Of a stretch of 64,000 nt of DNA, positions 18,844-31,481 are shown one piece after another. The position numbers and the translations under genes were made by a program. The notes beneath the pieces are model-generated. The model was not told the origin of the DNA and searched no databases. It saw only the letters and a list, made by a program, of their open reading frames with translations. How positions within the stretch are numbered: position 1 is the first letter of the stretch; each line of letters opens with the position of its first letter. This DNA comes from Sphingobium sufflavum (GTDB lineage: Bacteria > Pseudomonadota > Alphaproteobacteria > Sphingomonadales > Sphingomonadaceae): assembly GCF_021403115.1 (NCBI RefSeq), contig NZ_JAJSSH010000010.1, positions 150,944 to 214,943 on the forward strand, written 5' to 3'.

Positions 18844-19074
18844 TCACGCGCCATGGGGTGTCAGCAGAAATTGCGTGGCGTCCGCGTCGTCGGAGAGGGT
18901 GCATTGCCATCCGCGTGCATGGGCCATGTCCGGCACGTCCCGGCGCGCGATGGGATCGTCGGAGATCAGCAGCACGGGCGCGCCGCCGCGCATCGCCCTG
19001 GCCGCGCGTAACACGGGCCAGGGACAGCGCATACCGCGCGCGTCGACGATCAGCGGGGCCGGTTGTTCGGCCAT
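18844..19074 (-). CDS. TusA-family sulfur-transfer protein
   Basis: This 76-aa protein has the TusA/SirA signature: a strand (PLIVDARGMRCPWPVLRAAR) with the sulfur-carrying cysteine in the CPxP motif (CPWP), followed by VLLISDDPIARRDVPDMAHARGW. TusA proteins pass persulfide sulfur for tRNA thiolation, molybdenum cofactor synthesis or other uses. It starts 10 nt after the der stop and so is probably in the same transcript. mobA nearby suggests, but does not prove, a cofactor-sulfuration role. Confidence 0.88.
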   Translation of the reverse strand: MAEQPAPLIVDARGMRCPWPVLRAARAMRGGAPVLLISDDPIARRDVPDMAHARGWQCTLSDDADATQFLLTPHGA

Positions 19075-19084
19075 GACCGGCGGA

Positions 19085-20476
19085 TCAGCGTTTCTTGGCC
19101 TTGTCGAAGGGGTTGGTGCTGCCGCGCAGGTTCAGCCGCACCGGCACCGCGCCAAAGCCCAGCTCCTTGCGGATGCCGTTGACCAGATAGCGGCGATAGC
19201 TTTCCGGCAGTTCGTCGAGTCGGTTGCCGAAGACGGAGAAGGTCGGCGGGCGGGTGCGAACCTGCGTGATATAGCGCAGCTTGATCCGCTTGCCGCCAGG
19301 GGCCGGGGGCGGGTTGGCCTCCAGCGCCTCGTCGAACCAGCGGTTGAGGAGCGATGTCTGAATCCGCTTCGACCATGCCTCCCGCGTTTCGAACGCGGCG
19401 TTGATGAGGTCGTCGATACCCTTGCCGGTCGCGCCGGAAATGGTGAGCAGCGGCACGCCCCGGCATTGCGCCAGCCCTTCGTTCAGGGCCGCACGGACGC
19501 CCTGATAGAGCGACGAGCCATTTTCCGACACATCCCATTTGTTGAGCGCGATGATGAGGGCCCGCCCCTCCTGCAACACCTTGTCGGCAATCTTGAGATC
19601 CTGCACCTCCAGCCCAAGCGTCGCGTCAAGGAGGAGGACGACCACCTCCGCGAAATCGACTGCGTGGAGGGCGTCGGCAACGGACAGCTTCTCCAGCTTG
19701 TCCTGCACCTTCGCCCGCTTGCGCATACCCGCCGTGTCGATCAGCCGCACGTCGCGCATCTCATTGTCGAAGTCGCGCCACTGCCAGTCGACGGCGATGG
19801 AATCGCGGGTGATGCCCGCTTCCGGCCCGGTGATGAGACGGTCCTCGCCCAATATCTTGTTGATGAGCGTGGATTTGCCCGCGTTGGGGCGGCCGACGAT
19901 GGCGAGTTTCAGGGGGCCACGATAGTCCTCGTCCTCCGCATCGCCTTCGGTATCGTCGCCAAATTCATCCTCCTCCCGCTCGATATGCGGGCGGATGGCG
20001 CCGAACAGGTCGGCCAGCCCCTGACCATGTTCAGCGGAGAAGGCGACGGGTTCGCCAAAGCCGAGCGAGAACGCCTCCATGATGCCATGGTCGCCCTGGC
20101 TGCCCTCCGCCTTGTTGGCGAGGACGACGACGGGCGTGTCGCCAGCGCGCAGCCAGCGGGCGATATGCTCGTCCAGCGGCATCAGGCCAGCGCGGGCGTC
20201 GATGACGAACAGGGCGAGGTCGGCGTCCTGCACCGCAGCCTCCGTCTGCGCGCGCATACGGCCGGGCAGCGTCTCGATCGCGTCTTCCTCGAAACCCGCC
20301 GTGTCGACGATGCGGAATTTCAGGCCGAGCAGTTCGGCTTCGCCCTCACGCCGGTCGCGGGTGACGCCGGGCATATCGTCCACCAGCGCCAGCTTCTTGC
20401 CGACGAGGCGGTTGAACAGGGTCGATTTGCCGACATTGGGGCGCCCGACAATGGCGATGCGTGGCGCGGGCGGCAT
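19085..20476 (-). CDS. der: Ribosome-assembly GTPase Der (EngA)
   Basis: This 463-aa protein has two tandem G domains, unique to Der, needed for 50S subunit assembly. The first P-loop is IVGRPNVGKSTLFNRLVG near residue 9, with DTAGF and NKAEG. The second is IVGRPNAGKSTLINKILG near residue 190, with DTAGM and NKWD. The C-terminal KH-like domain follows (TFSVFGNRLDELPESYRRYL). bamB and a YfgM-like gene lie upstream in the same order as in E. coli, and a TusA-like gene downstream. Confidence 0.97.
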   Translation of the reverse strand: MPPAPRIAIVGRPNVGKSTLFNRLVGKKLALVDDMPGVTRDRREGEAELLGLKFRIVDTAGFEEDAIETLPGRMRAQTEAAVQDADLALFVIDARAGLMPLDEHIARWLRAGDTPVVVLANKAEGSQGDHGIMEAFSLGFGEPVAFSAEHGQGLADLFGAIRPHIEREEDEFGDDTEGDAEDEDYRGPLKLAIVGRPNAGKSTLINKILGEDRLITGPEAGITRDSIAVDWQWRDFDNEMRDVRLIDTAGMRKRAKVQDKLEKLSVADALHAVDFAEVVVLLLDATLGLEVQDLKIADKVLQEGRALIIALNKWDVSENGSSLYQGVRAALNEGLAQCRGVPLLTISGATGKGIDDLINAAFETREAWSKRIQTSLLNRWFDEALEANPPPAPGGKRIKLRYITQVRTRPPTFSVFGNRLDELPESYRRYLVNGIRKELGFGAVPVRLNLRGSTNPFDKAKKR

Positions 20477-20553
20477 GGTGGCGAAATCTCTCTGGTTGGT
20501 GGGCCGCCGGAGCGGCCAGTAAAATCAAACGGCCAATAGCATGGCGTGGCCCA

Positions 20554-21912
20554 TCAGCGATAGGCGACGAGTCGCCCATCGTCGGTGAGGATATAGAGCA
20601 TCCCGTCGGCGGCGACAGGGGCCAGCGACATCGCGCCTTTCATCTCCCGCTCGTGCCGGATCGACCCGTTGGCTGGGTCCACCTCGGTCAGCTTGCCCTC
20701 CGTCGAGACGAGGATGAGGCGGCCACCGGCCAGCAACGGACCGTGCCAGCGCACGATCCCGCTCTTCTTCTTCTCATTCTCGAAGGCGGTGAGCTGGCTG
20801 ATCCAGCGGATCTTGCCGGTCGCGCGCTCGACGCAGAACAGGCGGCTGGCATCGGTGACGACGAAGACCCAGTCCCCCGCGATGGCCGGAGTGGCGACGC
20901 CCGCGATGTTGATTTCCCACAGGCGCTGGCCGCTGACCAGTTCATAGGAGGCCATGCGGCCGCCCTGCCCGATGGCGAAGACGCGGCCACGGTCGATCAC
21001 CGGATCGGCGTCGATGTCGGTCAGCGCGGCGACGGTGGTGGAGATGCTGGTGCGGCTGAGCGCATCGCCCCACAGCACGCGGCCATTCTCATAGCGATAG
21101 GCGGTGAGTTCGCCGGAGCTGAAGCCCGCGATCACCGTGCCCTGCGCCGCCGCCGGGGCGGCCACGCCAAAGATGGCGGTGGACTGCACCGTGCCGCTTT
21201 CGGTCCAGACGACCGTGCCGTCTTCCTGCGACAGGGCGAAAATCTGGTTATCCTGGCTCATCACATAGATATGGCCATTGGCGACGGTGGCCGAGCCGCG
21301 CAGCGGGCCGCCGGGGCGCTTCTTCCATAACTGGCTGCCGTCCGCGATGTTGAGCGCTGCGACATCGCCGATGCCGGTGGTGACGTAGAGGCGGTCGCCG
21401 CCGACGGACACGCCGCCGCCGAATTCCGCATTATTGCCCTTGCCGTCCTTGTCGCGGACGCTGCTGGTCCACAGGCGCGCGCCGCTCTTTGCATCGAACG
21501 CCGAGACGGTGGCGTTGGTGTCGATGACATAGAGCTTGCCGCCGCTGATGACGGGGGAGGAGGCGAGGCGCGCACGCTTGCCGCCGCCAGCGATGGAGGT
21601 GGACCAGGCCTGGTTCAGGCTTTCGCCCAGCGCGACATGGCCCATCGCCTTGCTGCTGTCGCCGCCCGGCTGCGCCCAGTCCGCATTGGTGGTGGGCGCG
21701 GGCAGGGTGACGGGCGTGTTGGCCACGCTGTCGTCCACGACCACCAGTTGGTTGCCGCCCAGGATGGACGTGCGGTTGCCCAGCACCGGCGTGGTCGACT
21801 TGGGCTTGTTGCCCCGACCGCCACATGCCGCCAGCGTCAGCACGCTGCACCCCATCAGGGCGAAGGCGGCGATCCGAACGGTGGACTGTTTGAGGCCGGA
21901 CTTATTGGGCAT
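20554..21912 (-). CDS. bamB: Outer-membrane assembly lipoprotein BamB
   Basis: This 452-aa PQQ-like beta-propeller is the BAM-complex lipoprotein that supports outer-membrane protein insertion. The N-terminus has a basic start and hydrophobic stretch with lipobox LTLAAC, so lipidation is expected at the cysteine near residue 29. Repeated propeller blades follow (GGKLYVIDTNATVSAFDAKS, GRVFAIGQGGRMASYELVSG and similar). Its ATG overlaps the upstream YfgM-like gene by 11 nt; der follows after 77 nt. The long Gly/Thr-rich stretch after the lipobox is a likely flexible linker. Confidence 0.9.
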   Translation of the reverse strand: MPNKSGLKQSTVRIAAFALMGCSVLTLAACGGRGNKPKSTTPVLGNRTSILGGNQLVVVDDSVANTPVTLPAPTTNADWAQPGGDSSKAMGHVALGESLNQAWSTSIAGGGKRARLASSPVISGGKLYVIDTNATVSAFDAKSGARLWTSSVRDKDGKGNNAEFGGGVSVGGDRLYVTTGIGDVAALNIADGSQLWKKRPGGPLRGSATVANGHIYVMSQDNQIFALSQEDGTVVWTESGTVQSTAIFGVAAPAAAQGTVIAGFSSGELTAYRYENGRVLWGDALSRTSISTTVAALTDIDADPVIDRGRVFAIGQGGRMASYELVSGQRLWEINIAGVATPAIAGDWVFVVTDASRLFCVERATGKIRWISQLTAFENEKKKSGIVRWHGPLLAGGRLILVSTEGKLTEVDPANGSIRHEREMKGAMSLAPVAADGMLYILTDDGRLVAYR

Positions 21913-22618
21913 TGGCGCTGTTGTCCTTCGTTTCGCCGGGGCGCGGCGGCATTTGCGCGTCCACCCCCAATAGGCTGGCCATCTGAACGGCCCGTGTCTG
22001 AATGGTGCGGGGAACGCCCGTATCCTTGGCGATATTGGCGAACAGGGCGCCCGCCAGATCGCGCTTGCCCAGCTTCATATAGGCCAGCGCGCTCATCTCG
22101 CCCGCGCTGCCGAACCAAGGGTTGCCGCTTTCCGACAGGGGCTTGAGACGGTCGATGACCGCCTGCGGGGCCATCGTGTCGAATTCCAGCGCCGTCTGGC
22201 GCACCAGCGCGAGGTCGCGATAGGGCTGGGCCAGCGTGGCGTCGGCCGCGATCGCGCGATAGGCGGCGATGGCGCCCTTGGCGTCTTCCTTCTCACTCTT
22301 GATACCGGCCTGCACGAGTAGGGCGCCGGCGCGATAGCCATCCTGATCGGTCCCCGCGAGGGTGGCCAGCGCGGCGTCGTCGGGCTTGCCCGACACGGCA
22401 GCGGTGAGCGCGGCGGTGTAGCGTTCGCCCGCCTCGTCCGCCGCGGCATGGGTGTGGTTCTGCCACAGCAGCCAGCCGCCGAACGCGATCAGCCCCGCCA
22501 CGATCAGGCCGCCGATCAGCAGGCCGTAACGCTTGCCGAAATTCGACAGGTCATCCTGCCGCACGGCTTCATCCACCTCGCGCATGAAGGCGTCGTTCGG
22601 GGCCGGCGTCAGGGCCAA
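21902..22618 (-). CDS. YfgM-like tetratricopeptide membrane protein
   Basis: This 238-aa protein has a cytoplasmic N-terminus (~28 aa), one membrane helix (GLLIGGLIVAGLIAFGGWLLW), and a periplasmic region of TPR-like helical repeats. It matches YfgM, an ancillary SecYEG-associated protein that works with PpiD in envelope protein biogenesis in E. coli. Position directly before bamB and der repeats the E. coli order. The start is taken as TTG 22618, since AGGAG lies 6 nt upstream and the product then begins (L/M)ALTPAPNDAF; an ATG 24 nt earlier lacks a good site. Confidence 0.82.
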   Translation of the reverse strand: MALTPAPNDAFMREVDEAVRQDDLSNFGKRYGLLIGGLIVAGLIAFGGWLLWQNHTHAAADEAGERYTAALTAAVSGKPDDAALATLAGTDQDGYRAGALLVQAGIKSEKEDAKGAIAAYRAIAADATLAQPYRDLALVRQTALEFDTMAPQAVIDRLKPLSESGNPWFGSAGEMSALAYMKLGKRDLAGALFANIAKDTGVPRTIQTRAVQMASLLGVDAQMPPRPGETKDNSANAQ

Positions 22619-22728
22619 ATCGTCTCTCCTCGCGATGGGCAAGTCAAAGGGTTGGAAATAGAAGGCTGGTTGCTTAGCCGCGCACGCGGTTGAAGGCCAT
22701 GATTTTTTGGCCGGTCATTCCCAGGCTC

Positions 22729-23601
22729 TCATTTCTTGGGCCGGTACACCTGGTCTTCCGTGGGAAAGTTGCGCGCGCGCACGTCGGCGGCATAGTGGGC
22801 GGCGGTCTCGCCGATGCTGGTCGCCAGATCGGCGTAGCGTTTGACGAAGCGGGGCACGCGGTCGAACATGCCGAGCATGTCGTCGATCACCAGCACCTGC
22901 CCATCGCATTGCGCCGATGCGCCGATGCCGATGGTGGGCACATCGACGCTCTGCGTGGCGGCGATGGCGATCTCCTCCATCACCCCTTCGATTACCATGC
23001 CGAACGCGCCCGCCCGCGCCACGGCCTGCGCGTCGGCGATGATCTTGTCATGTTCCTCCCGGCTCTTGCCCCGCGCGGCATAGCCGCCCAGCGCGTTCAC
23101 CGCCTGCGGCGTCAGGCCGATATGGCCCATGACGGGAATACCGCGCTGGCTGAGGAAGCTGATCGTCTCCGCCATCGCTTGTCCACCTTCCAGCTTCACC
23201 GCGGCGCAGCCGGTTTCGGCCATGATCCGGCTGGCCGAGGCGAACGCCTGCTGCGGTGACGCCTCATAGCTGCCGAAGGGCATGTCGACGATGACGACGC
23301 TGTGATAGCTGCCGCGCACCACCGCCGCGCCATGAGCGATCATCATGTCCAGCGTGACGGACAGGGTGGAGGGCAGGCCATAGATCACCTGCCCCAGCGA
23401 GTCCCCGACCAGCAGCATGTCGCAATGGGTGTCGAGGATCTGCGCCATGCGCGCCGTATAGGCGGTGAGCATGACGAGCGGTTCCTGCGTCCGGCCATCG
23501 ACCTTGCGCCGCTGGATCGCGGGTACGGTCAGCCGCTTGATCGGCGCGGGCGTGGGGTTCGCGCGACTGGTCGAGGTGTCGAGGACGAAGGTGGTGGACA
23601 T
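22729..23601 (-). CDS. panB: 3-methyl-2-oxobutanoate hydroxymethyltransferase
   Basis: This 290-aa first enzyme of pantothenate synthesis adds a hydroxymethyl group from methylenetetrahydrofolate to 2-oxoisovalerate. Family motifs are present: [27 protein letters not shown], the Mg-binding [10 protein letters not shown], and [23 protein letters not shown] and [20 protein letters not shown] segments follow. The first ~25 residues (Thr/Pro-rich) are longer than usual. No panC is adjacent. Confidence 0.95.
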   Translation of the reverse strand: MSTTFVLDTSTSRANPTPAPIKRLTVPAIQRRKVDGRTQEPLVMLTAYTARMAQILDTHCDMLLVGDSLGQVIYGLPSTLSVTLDMMIAHGAAVVRGSYHSVVIVDMPFGSYEASPQQAFASASRIMAETGCAAVKLEGGQAMAETISFLSQRGIPVMGHIGLTPQAVNALGGYAARGKSREEHDKIIADAQAVARAGAFGMVIEGVMEEIAIAATQSVDVPTIGIGASAQCDGQVLVIDDMLGMFDRVPRFVKRYADLATSIGETAAHYAADVRARNFPTEDQVYRPKK

Positions 23602-23691
23602 GGGGACGCCTTGTAACGAAGTCGGGACGGGGTGGCGAGTCTGAGGAAAGGGGATGCAGGGCCGGGTACGGGCAGGCTGAACCCTGTCGCC

Positions 23692-24606
23692 CTATTCGAC
23701 GCGCTTTACGGTCAGGCCCTTTGCGGCCAGCAGTTCCTGCACGCTGCCCTTGCCCGCCAGATGGCCTGCGCCGACCGCGACGAAGACGGTGCCGGGCTGC
23801 GCCATTCGATGGGCGATCCATGTCGCCCAGTTGCGGTTGCGCTGGTAGAGCAGGGCCTCCGCAATCTCCGGCATGTCCTTGAGCGAATCATTCATGTCGT
23901 CGGCCAGTGCGCCGGGACGCCCGGCGGACCATTCGCTGACCATGCGGGCGATCTCCGCCTCCGCTTTCTCCGCCTCCGCGATAGTGGCGGTGAGGAAACG
24001 GACCTGCGTCGCCTCCGGCAATCCGGCGAAGAAGCCGAGCTGTTCGTCGACGCTTTCCAGCGCCAGCACCGGCTTGCCCTTGGTCGTCGCGGTGTTCTTC
24101 AGCACCTCGTCCACCCCGGCATCGGGATCATAGCCCAGCTTCTCCAGCGGGGCGATGGACAGCGAGACGGCGGCGAACCATGGATGGAAAGGCTCCAGAT
24201 GCGCGCGCGGTATGCCGAGGCGGTCGAGCAGCGCGAAATAGCGGGCGCGGGTCGCGGCATCCAGCTTCTCGCTAAGCGGCGGGCCGTTGGCGTCGATGGC
24301 GAGGCGGGCGGTCGTTTTCGCCACTTCCGTATCGGTCGGCACCGTTTCCAGCACCAGCGCGGACGATTGGTCGAACGCTGCCCTTACCGGACCGTGGAAC
24401 CAGCGCACTTCGCGGCGCAGGACATGGATGGTGCCGAACAGATAAAGGGTGGTGTCCTTGTCCCGCACCACCCACAGCGCCGGTTTCGCCAGCGTCTCCT
24501 TCGTCACGGTGCGCGCGCCGATGGGCGCGAAGCCGGGCGAGGTGAGCAGCAGGATCGCGGCAAAGCCGGTGGCGAGGCGGGTCAGGAAGCGGGTGAGGAC
24601 GGGCAT
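23692..24606 (-). CDS. TraB/GumN family protein, exported
   Basis: This 304-aa protein begins with a basic, hydrophobic signal-like sequence (MPVLTRFLTRLATGFAAILL). It carries the two family hallmarks: an N-terminal LYLFGTIHVLRREVRWFHG with the GTIH motif, and a C-terminal FVAVGAGHLAGKGSV with the GAGH motif. TraB-domain proteins include metallopeptidase-like Tiki and plasmid PrgY; bacterial GumN-type roles are poorly known. GGAGG lies 4 nt before ATG 24606. It is divergent from glyQ. Confidence 0.85.
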   Translation of the reverse strand: MPVLTRFLTRLATGFAAILLLTSPGFAPIGARTVTKETLAKPALWVVRDKDTTLYLFGTIHVLRREVRWFHGPVRAAFDQSSALVLETVPTDTEVAKTTARLAIDANGPPLSEKLDAATRARYFALLDRLGIPRAHLEPFHPWFAAVSLSIAPLEKLGYDPDAGVDEVLKNTATTKGKPVLALESVDEQLGFFAGLPEATQVRFLTATIAEAEKAEAEIARMVSEWSAGRPGALADDMNDSLKDMPEIAEALLYQRNRNWATWIAHRMAQPGTVFVAVGAGHLAGKGSVQELLAAKGLTVKRVE

Positions 24607-24739
24607 GTCCCTCCTTTCGCCGCTTTGCGGGCCGGGCGCAAGTAATGGCGGGCTGGATGCCGCCTTGCTTGACCCGAACCGGCCCTTGCGCCAAAGCGAC
24701 GCCCATTGAATCCATGCCCCCAACGACAGGCGGACGAGC

Positions 24740-25654
24740 TTGGCAGAGCAGCAACCCTTGAGCTTCCAGTCGCTGATCCTCACGCTCCATGATTATTGGA
24801 GCGCGCAGGGCTGCGTCATTCTGCAACCCTATGATATGCGCGTGGGGGCGGGCACGTTCCACCCCGCCACGACATTGCGCAGCCTTGGTCCCGATCCGTG
24901 GAACTGCGCCTATGTGCAGCCCAGCCGCCGCCCGACCGATGGCCGCTATGGCGAAAATCCCAATCGCCTCCAGCATTATTACCAGTATCAGGTCATCATG
25001 AAGCCGTCGCCGTCGAACCTTCAGGAGCTGTATCTCGGCTCGCTGGCGAAGATCGGCATCGACCCGCTGGTCCATGACATCCGCTTTGTGGAGGATGACT
25101 GGGAAAGCCCCACGCTGGGCGCATGGGGGCTTGGCTGGGAAGTGTGGTGCGACGGGATGGAGGTCACCCAGTTCACCTATTTCCAGCAGATGGGCGGTTT
25201 CGACTGCAAGCCGGTCGCAGGGGAACTGACCTACGGCCTCGAACGGCTCGCCATGTATATTCAGGGCGTGGACAGCGTGTACGACCTGCGGTTCAACGAT
25301 CCGGTCGGGGATCGCCCGGCCGTGACCTATGGCGATGTCTTCCTCGCCAATGAGCAGCAGATGTCGAAATGGAATTTCGAGGTGGCGGACACGGACAAAT
25401 TGTTCCGCTGGTTCAAGGACGCCGAAGCCGAATGTCAGGCCAGCATCGCCGCGAACGTGCCGCTGGCCGCCTATGACCAGGCGATCGAGGCGAGCCATGT
25501 TTTCAACCTGTTGCAGGCGCGCGGCGTGATTTCCGTGCAGGAACGGGCCAGTTACATGGGCCGGGTCCGCGACCTCGCCAAGGGAAGCTGCGAGGCGTGG
25601 ATCGAGGCCAATCGCGCGGGCTGGGAAGCGAAATTTCCGGGGTGGACGGCATGA
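24740..25654 (+). CDS. glyQ: Glycyl-tRNA synthetase, alpha subunit
   Basis: This 304-aa catalytic subunit of the alpha2beta2-type glycyl-tRNA synthetase charges tRNA-Gly. Class II motifs of the family are evident: [20 protein letters not shown] near residue 16, then [20 protein letters not shown] and [20 protein letters not shown]. The start is TTG 24740. The glyQ stop overlaps the glyS ATG by 4 nt, coupling synthesis of the two subunits. Confidence 0.97.
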   Translation: MAEQQPLSFQSLILTLHDYWSAQGCVILQPYDMRVGAGTFHPATTLRSLGPDPWNCAYVQPSRRPTDGRYGENPNRLQHYYQYQVIMKPSPSNLQELYLGSLAKIGIDPLVHDIRFVEDDWESPTLGAWGLGWEVWCDGMEVTQFTYFQQMGGFDCKPVAGELTYGLERLAMYIQGVDSVYDLRFNDPVGDRPAVTYGDVFLANEQQMSKWNFEVADTDKLFRWFKDAEAECQASIAANVPLAAYDQAIEASHVFNLLQARGVISVQERASYMGRVRDLAKGSCEAWIEANRAGWEAKFPGWTA

Positions 25655-28005
25655 CGGATTTTCTCCTCGAATTGCGCTGCGAGGAAATTCCCGCGCGGAT
25701 GCAGTTGAAGGCGTCGGACGATCTGGCGCGCCTGTTCATCGAGGAACTGGCGAAGTCGGGCCTGAAGGCGGAGCGGATCACCAGCTTCGTGACGCCGCGC
25801 CGCCTTGCCCTGATCGCCCATGGCCTGCCGCTCCAGACGGACGCGGTGAGCGAGGAACGCAAGGGACCGCGCGCCGACGCGCCGGCGCAGGCGCTGGAGG
25901 GCTTCCTGCGCTCCACCGGACTGACGCGCGAGCAACTGGTTGAGCGGACGGATGCCAAGGGCAATGCGATCCTGTTCGCGGTGATCGAAAAGCCGGGCCG
26001 CCAGACCGCCGACGTGCTGGCCGAGGCCGTGCCCGCCATCGTGCGCGCCTTTCCCTGGCCCAAGTCGATGCGCTGGGGCGATACCTCCGCCACGACCGAA
26101 AGCCTGCGCTGGGTCCGCCCGTTGCAGGGCATTGTTGCCATATTGGGTGAGGAGCTGGTCGCAATAGAGGTGGAGGGTGTTACCTCCGGCTATGCGACCG
26201 TCGGCCATCGTTTCCACCACCCCGGCGAGATCACCATCGGCGGCTCGGGCGACTATGCGGAGAAGCTGCGCGCCTGCCATGTCATCGTCTCCCATGCGGA
26301 GCGGCAGGCGATCATCGCGGAGCAGGCGGCCGCCCTCGCCACCGCGCGCGGATACAGCCTGATCGAGGACAAGGGGCTGGTGATCGAGAACGCCGGCCTG
26401 ACCGAATGGCCGGTGCCGCTGCTGGGCGATTTCGACCCCGCGTTCCTGGACGTGCCGCCGGAGGTCATTCAGCTAACCCTGCGGATCAACCAGAAATATT
26501 TCGTGCTGAACGGCGCGGACGGGAAACTGGCGCCCGCCTTCATCTGCACCGCCAATATCGAGGCGAAGGACGGTGGTGCCGCCATCGTCGCGGGCAATGG
26601 CAAGGTGCTGGCCGCGCGGCTGAGCGATGCGCGCTTCTTCTGGGAGCAGGACAAGAAGACGACGCTGGCCGATCATGCGCAGAAGCTGGGCCGGATCACC
26701 TTCCACGAAAAGCTGGGCACCGTTGCGGACAAGGTGGAGCGGGTCGCGAAACTGGCGCGCTGGCTGGTGGAGGAGGGCATCGTAAAGGGCGCCTCCGCCG
26801 ACGATGCGGAACTGGCGGCGCGTCTGGCCAAGGCCGATCTCGTAACCGAGATGGTCGGGGAGTTCCCCGAACTTCAAGGGCTTATGGGTGGCTATTACGC
26901 CCGTGCCGAGGGGTTGTCCGACGCGGTGGCCGATGCCGTGCGCGACCATTATAAGCCGGTCGGGCAGGGCGATGCGGTGCCGACTGCGCCGGTTACGGTG
27001 GCGGTGAGTTTGGCGGACAAGCTTGATACGCTTTTTTGGCTTTGGTTCTCAGGCCAAAAACCGACCGGATCGAAAGATCCGTTTGCTTTGCGTAGAGCAG
27101 CAATAGCTATAATCGGCTTGCTTCAAGGCCATGCAATTCGTTTGCCTGTCAAGTTAGCTTTTGCTGCAACGCTAGCATGTAGACTAGCAAAATCCGCAAA
27201 TCCCGCTTCTTCAATAAAAAGTGACCAACCCAGCGCGGTCACTTCTTCTATATTTGAAATAATTAGACGTGGGGGGCATTTGCGCCTGAGCAACACTCTA
27301 GAAAAATGGCACTGGAGTGATGATCTTGAGCAAGAGACTAAAACCACTACATCGTTTTCGATTGATCTTTCAGCAAACCAAAAGGAATTGCTCGACTTCT
27401 TCGCAGACCGTCTCAAGGTCCAGCAAAAGGAAGCGGGCGTCCGCCACGACCTGATCGACGCGGTGTTCGCGCTGGGCGGGGAGGACGACCTCGTCCGCCT
27501 GCTCGCCCGCGTGAAGGCGTTGCAGGCGTTCGTGTCCACCGAGGACGGCGCCAACCTGCTGGCGGGGTATAAGCGCGCAGCCAACATCCTGAAGAAGGAA
27601 GGGTGGGAGCCGCAGCGCCCGCCGATGGCCGCCCATGGCACGCAGGGTATTGCCCAGACGGGCGAGGAAGATCCGCTGTCGCTGGTCGAAGATCCGGTCA
27701 TCGCCGGAGCGGTATCGGACCTGTCCGTCACCGCCCCCGCCCGTTACGAGCGGGAGGCGCAGGAGGTGGCGCTGGCCGATGCGCTGGATGCAGCCGAACC
27801 CGCCGTGGAATCCGCGCTGGCGCAGGAGGATTTCGCGGCGGCCATGGCGGCGCTGGCGTCGCTGCGCGCGCCGATCGACGCCTTTTTCGACAAGGTGACG
27901 GTGAATGACGCCGACCAGAATAAGCGTGGATCACGTTTAACGCAGTTGACGCGCATCCGTGCTGCAATGCACAAAGTCGCCGATTTTTCTCGGATCGAGG
28001 GCTGA
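25651..28005 (+). CDS. glyS: Glycyl-tRNA synthetase, beta subunit, with an atypical internal segment
   Basis: This 784-aa beta subunit (E. coli GlyS is ~689 aa) is needed for tRNA-Gly recognition. It starts [18 protein letters not shown], has the HD-like central domain ([36 protein letters not shown]) and ends with a DALR-type anticodon-binding region. Between the conserved SKDPFALRR and [22 protein letters not shown] blocks, about 90 residues occur where E. coli has ~35. The DNA of roughly residues 451-590 is about 46% GC by hand count against ~68% in its flanks. The frame stays open throughout, so the gene is probably functional. Confidence 0.95.
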   Translation: MTDFLLELRCEEIPARMQLKASDDLARLFIEELAKSGLKAERITSFVTPRRLALIAHGLPLQTDAVSEERKGPRADAPAQALEGFLRSTGLTREQLVERTDAKGNAILFAVIEKPGRQTADVLAEAVPAIVRAFPWPKSMRWGDTSATTESLRWVRPLQGIVAILGEELVAIEVEGVTSGYATVGHRFHHPGEITIGGSGDYAEKLRACHVIVSHAERQAIIAEQAAALATARGYSLIEDKGLVIENAGLTEWPVPLLGDFDPAFLDVPPEVIQLTLRINQKYFVLNGADGKLAPAFICTANIEAKDGGAAIVAGNGKVLAARLSDARFFWEQDKKTTLADHAQKLGRITFHEKLGTVADKVERVAKLARWLVEEGIVKGASADDAELAARLAKADLVTEMVGEFPELQGLMGGYYARAEGLSDAVADAVRDHYKPVGQGDAVPTAPVTVAVSLADKLDTLFWLWFSGQKPTGSKDPFALRRAAIAIIGLLQGHAIRLPVKLAFAATLACRLAKSANPASSIKSDQPSAVTSSIFEIIRRGGHLRLSNTLEKWHWSDDLEQETKTTTSFSIDLSANQKELLDFFADRLKVQQKEAGVRHDLIDAVFALGGEDDLVRLLARVKALQAFVSTEDGANLLAGYKRAANILKKEGWEPQRPPMAAHGTQGIAQTGEEDPLSLVEDPVIAGAVSDLSVTAPARYEREAQEVALADALDAAEPAVESALAQEDFAAAMAALASLRAPIDAFFDKVTVNDADQNKRGSRLTQLTRIRAAMHKVADFSRIEG

Positions 28006-28143
28006 AATCCTGTTCTTTTGTCGGAGTTTTTCTCTCGGCATCCAGAACAGGGCCAGGTCGATAGTTGCAGGGGGAAGGCGGACGATCCGGTTTGTTACAG
28101 GTCGTCCGGCCTTCAATATTCAGAAGATAGAGAGAGCTAAGCC

Positions 28144-30810
<2,667 letters not shown>

Positions 30811-30912
30811 AAAGCGAAATTGCGTGAAAAGGGGGGTTGCCAGACCGGGAAACCCCTTCTATCAGCGCAACTCCCGACGCGGTACGGTTCACCGGCACCG
30901 CAGAATGGGCAG

Positions 30913-30989
30913 GCACCCGTAGCTCAGCTGGATAGAGCATCAGACTACGAATCTGAGGGTCGGACGTTCGAATCGTTCCGGGTGCACCA
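30913..30989 (+). tRNA. tRNA-Arg (anticodon ACG)
   Basis: A 77-nt cloverleaf with acceptor GCACCCG/CGGGTGC, anticodon stem TCAGA/TCTGA and loop CTACGAA (anticodon at 30947-30949), and an encoded CCA. The wobble adenine is expected to become inosine to read CGU/CGC/CGA. The first 26 nt are identical to the tRNA-Arg(CCG) gene at 17412. Confidence 0.97.
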
Positions 30990-31018
30990 TTCTCCTCCCG
31001 ATGGAGAGAGAAGCTAGA

Positions 31019-31047
31019 CAGGCGGCGAAAGCCGCCTGTTTTATTTT
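31019..31047 (+). terminator. Intrinsic terminator after tRNA-Arg(ACG)
   Basis: A perfect 8-bp stem CAGGCGGC/GCCGCCTG closed by a GAAA tetraloop is followed by TTTTATTTT, 30 nt past the tRNA end. Confidence 0.92.
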
Positions 31048-31362
31048 GTGGGTCGGCCGGATGGGCGCGACCCCGCAAGTCCCATGAGTATTGGTTTTTC
31101 CCGATCGCTGACAGGCGTGGGCGCAGCGGCGCGTCCGATGCTCTTGGGCCATCGGGCGCTGTGAGCGCTCCGGGTGGTGCAACCCGCCTTCCTTCTATCC
31201 GACAGGTCTTTGTCGCCCGGTTGCGGAGGGTGAACAGCCAGCGATCCCCTTCATCCTGCCAGTCTCCTGCGCATTGTGGGCGTTCGCGTTGAACAGCCAT
31301 GTCCGCTCTCCGCAGCGATTTGCGTCTTGCGGCAGGGAGCATAGCGAGAGCCCGGCATTGGC
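31048..31362. other. Intergenic, no gene seen
   Basis: Between the tRNA terminator and the promoter of the phosphotransferase operon I see no supported gene or clear repeat. Confidence 0.5.
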
Positions 31363-31390
31363 TTGACACGATATTCACATAATAGATAAT
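31363..31390 (+). promoter_or_regulatory. Sigma-70-like promoter for the phosphotransferase-MFS operon
   Basis: TTGACA (31363-31368), 16 nt, then GATAAT (31385-31390), in a locally AT-rich patch of otherwise GC-rich DNA about 92 nt before the first start codon. Downstream, GATGTCG and AATGTCG lie as a loose direct repeat that could bind a regulator. Confidence 0.5.
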
Positions 31391-31481
31391 GATGTCGAAA
31401 TAACGAACAATGTCGGTGTCCGTCGATGGTTGATGGCGCCGGACATGCTGCGCGTCGTCGCGCGGCAAACGGGAGAGTGGA

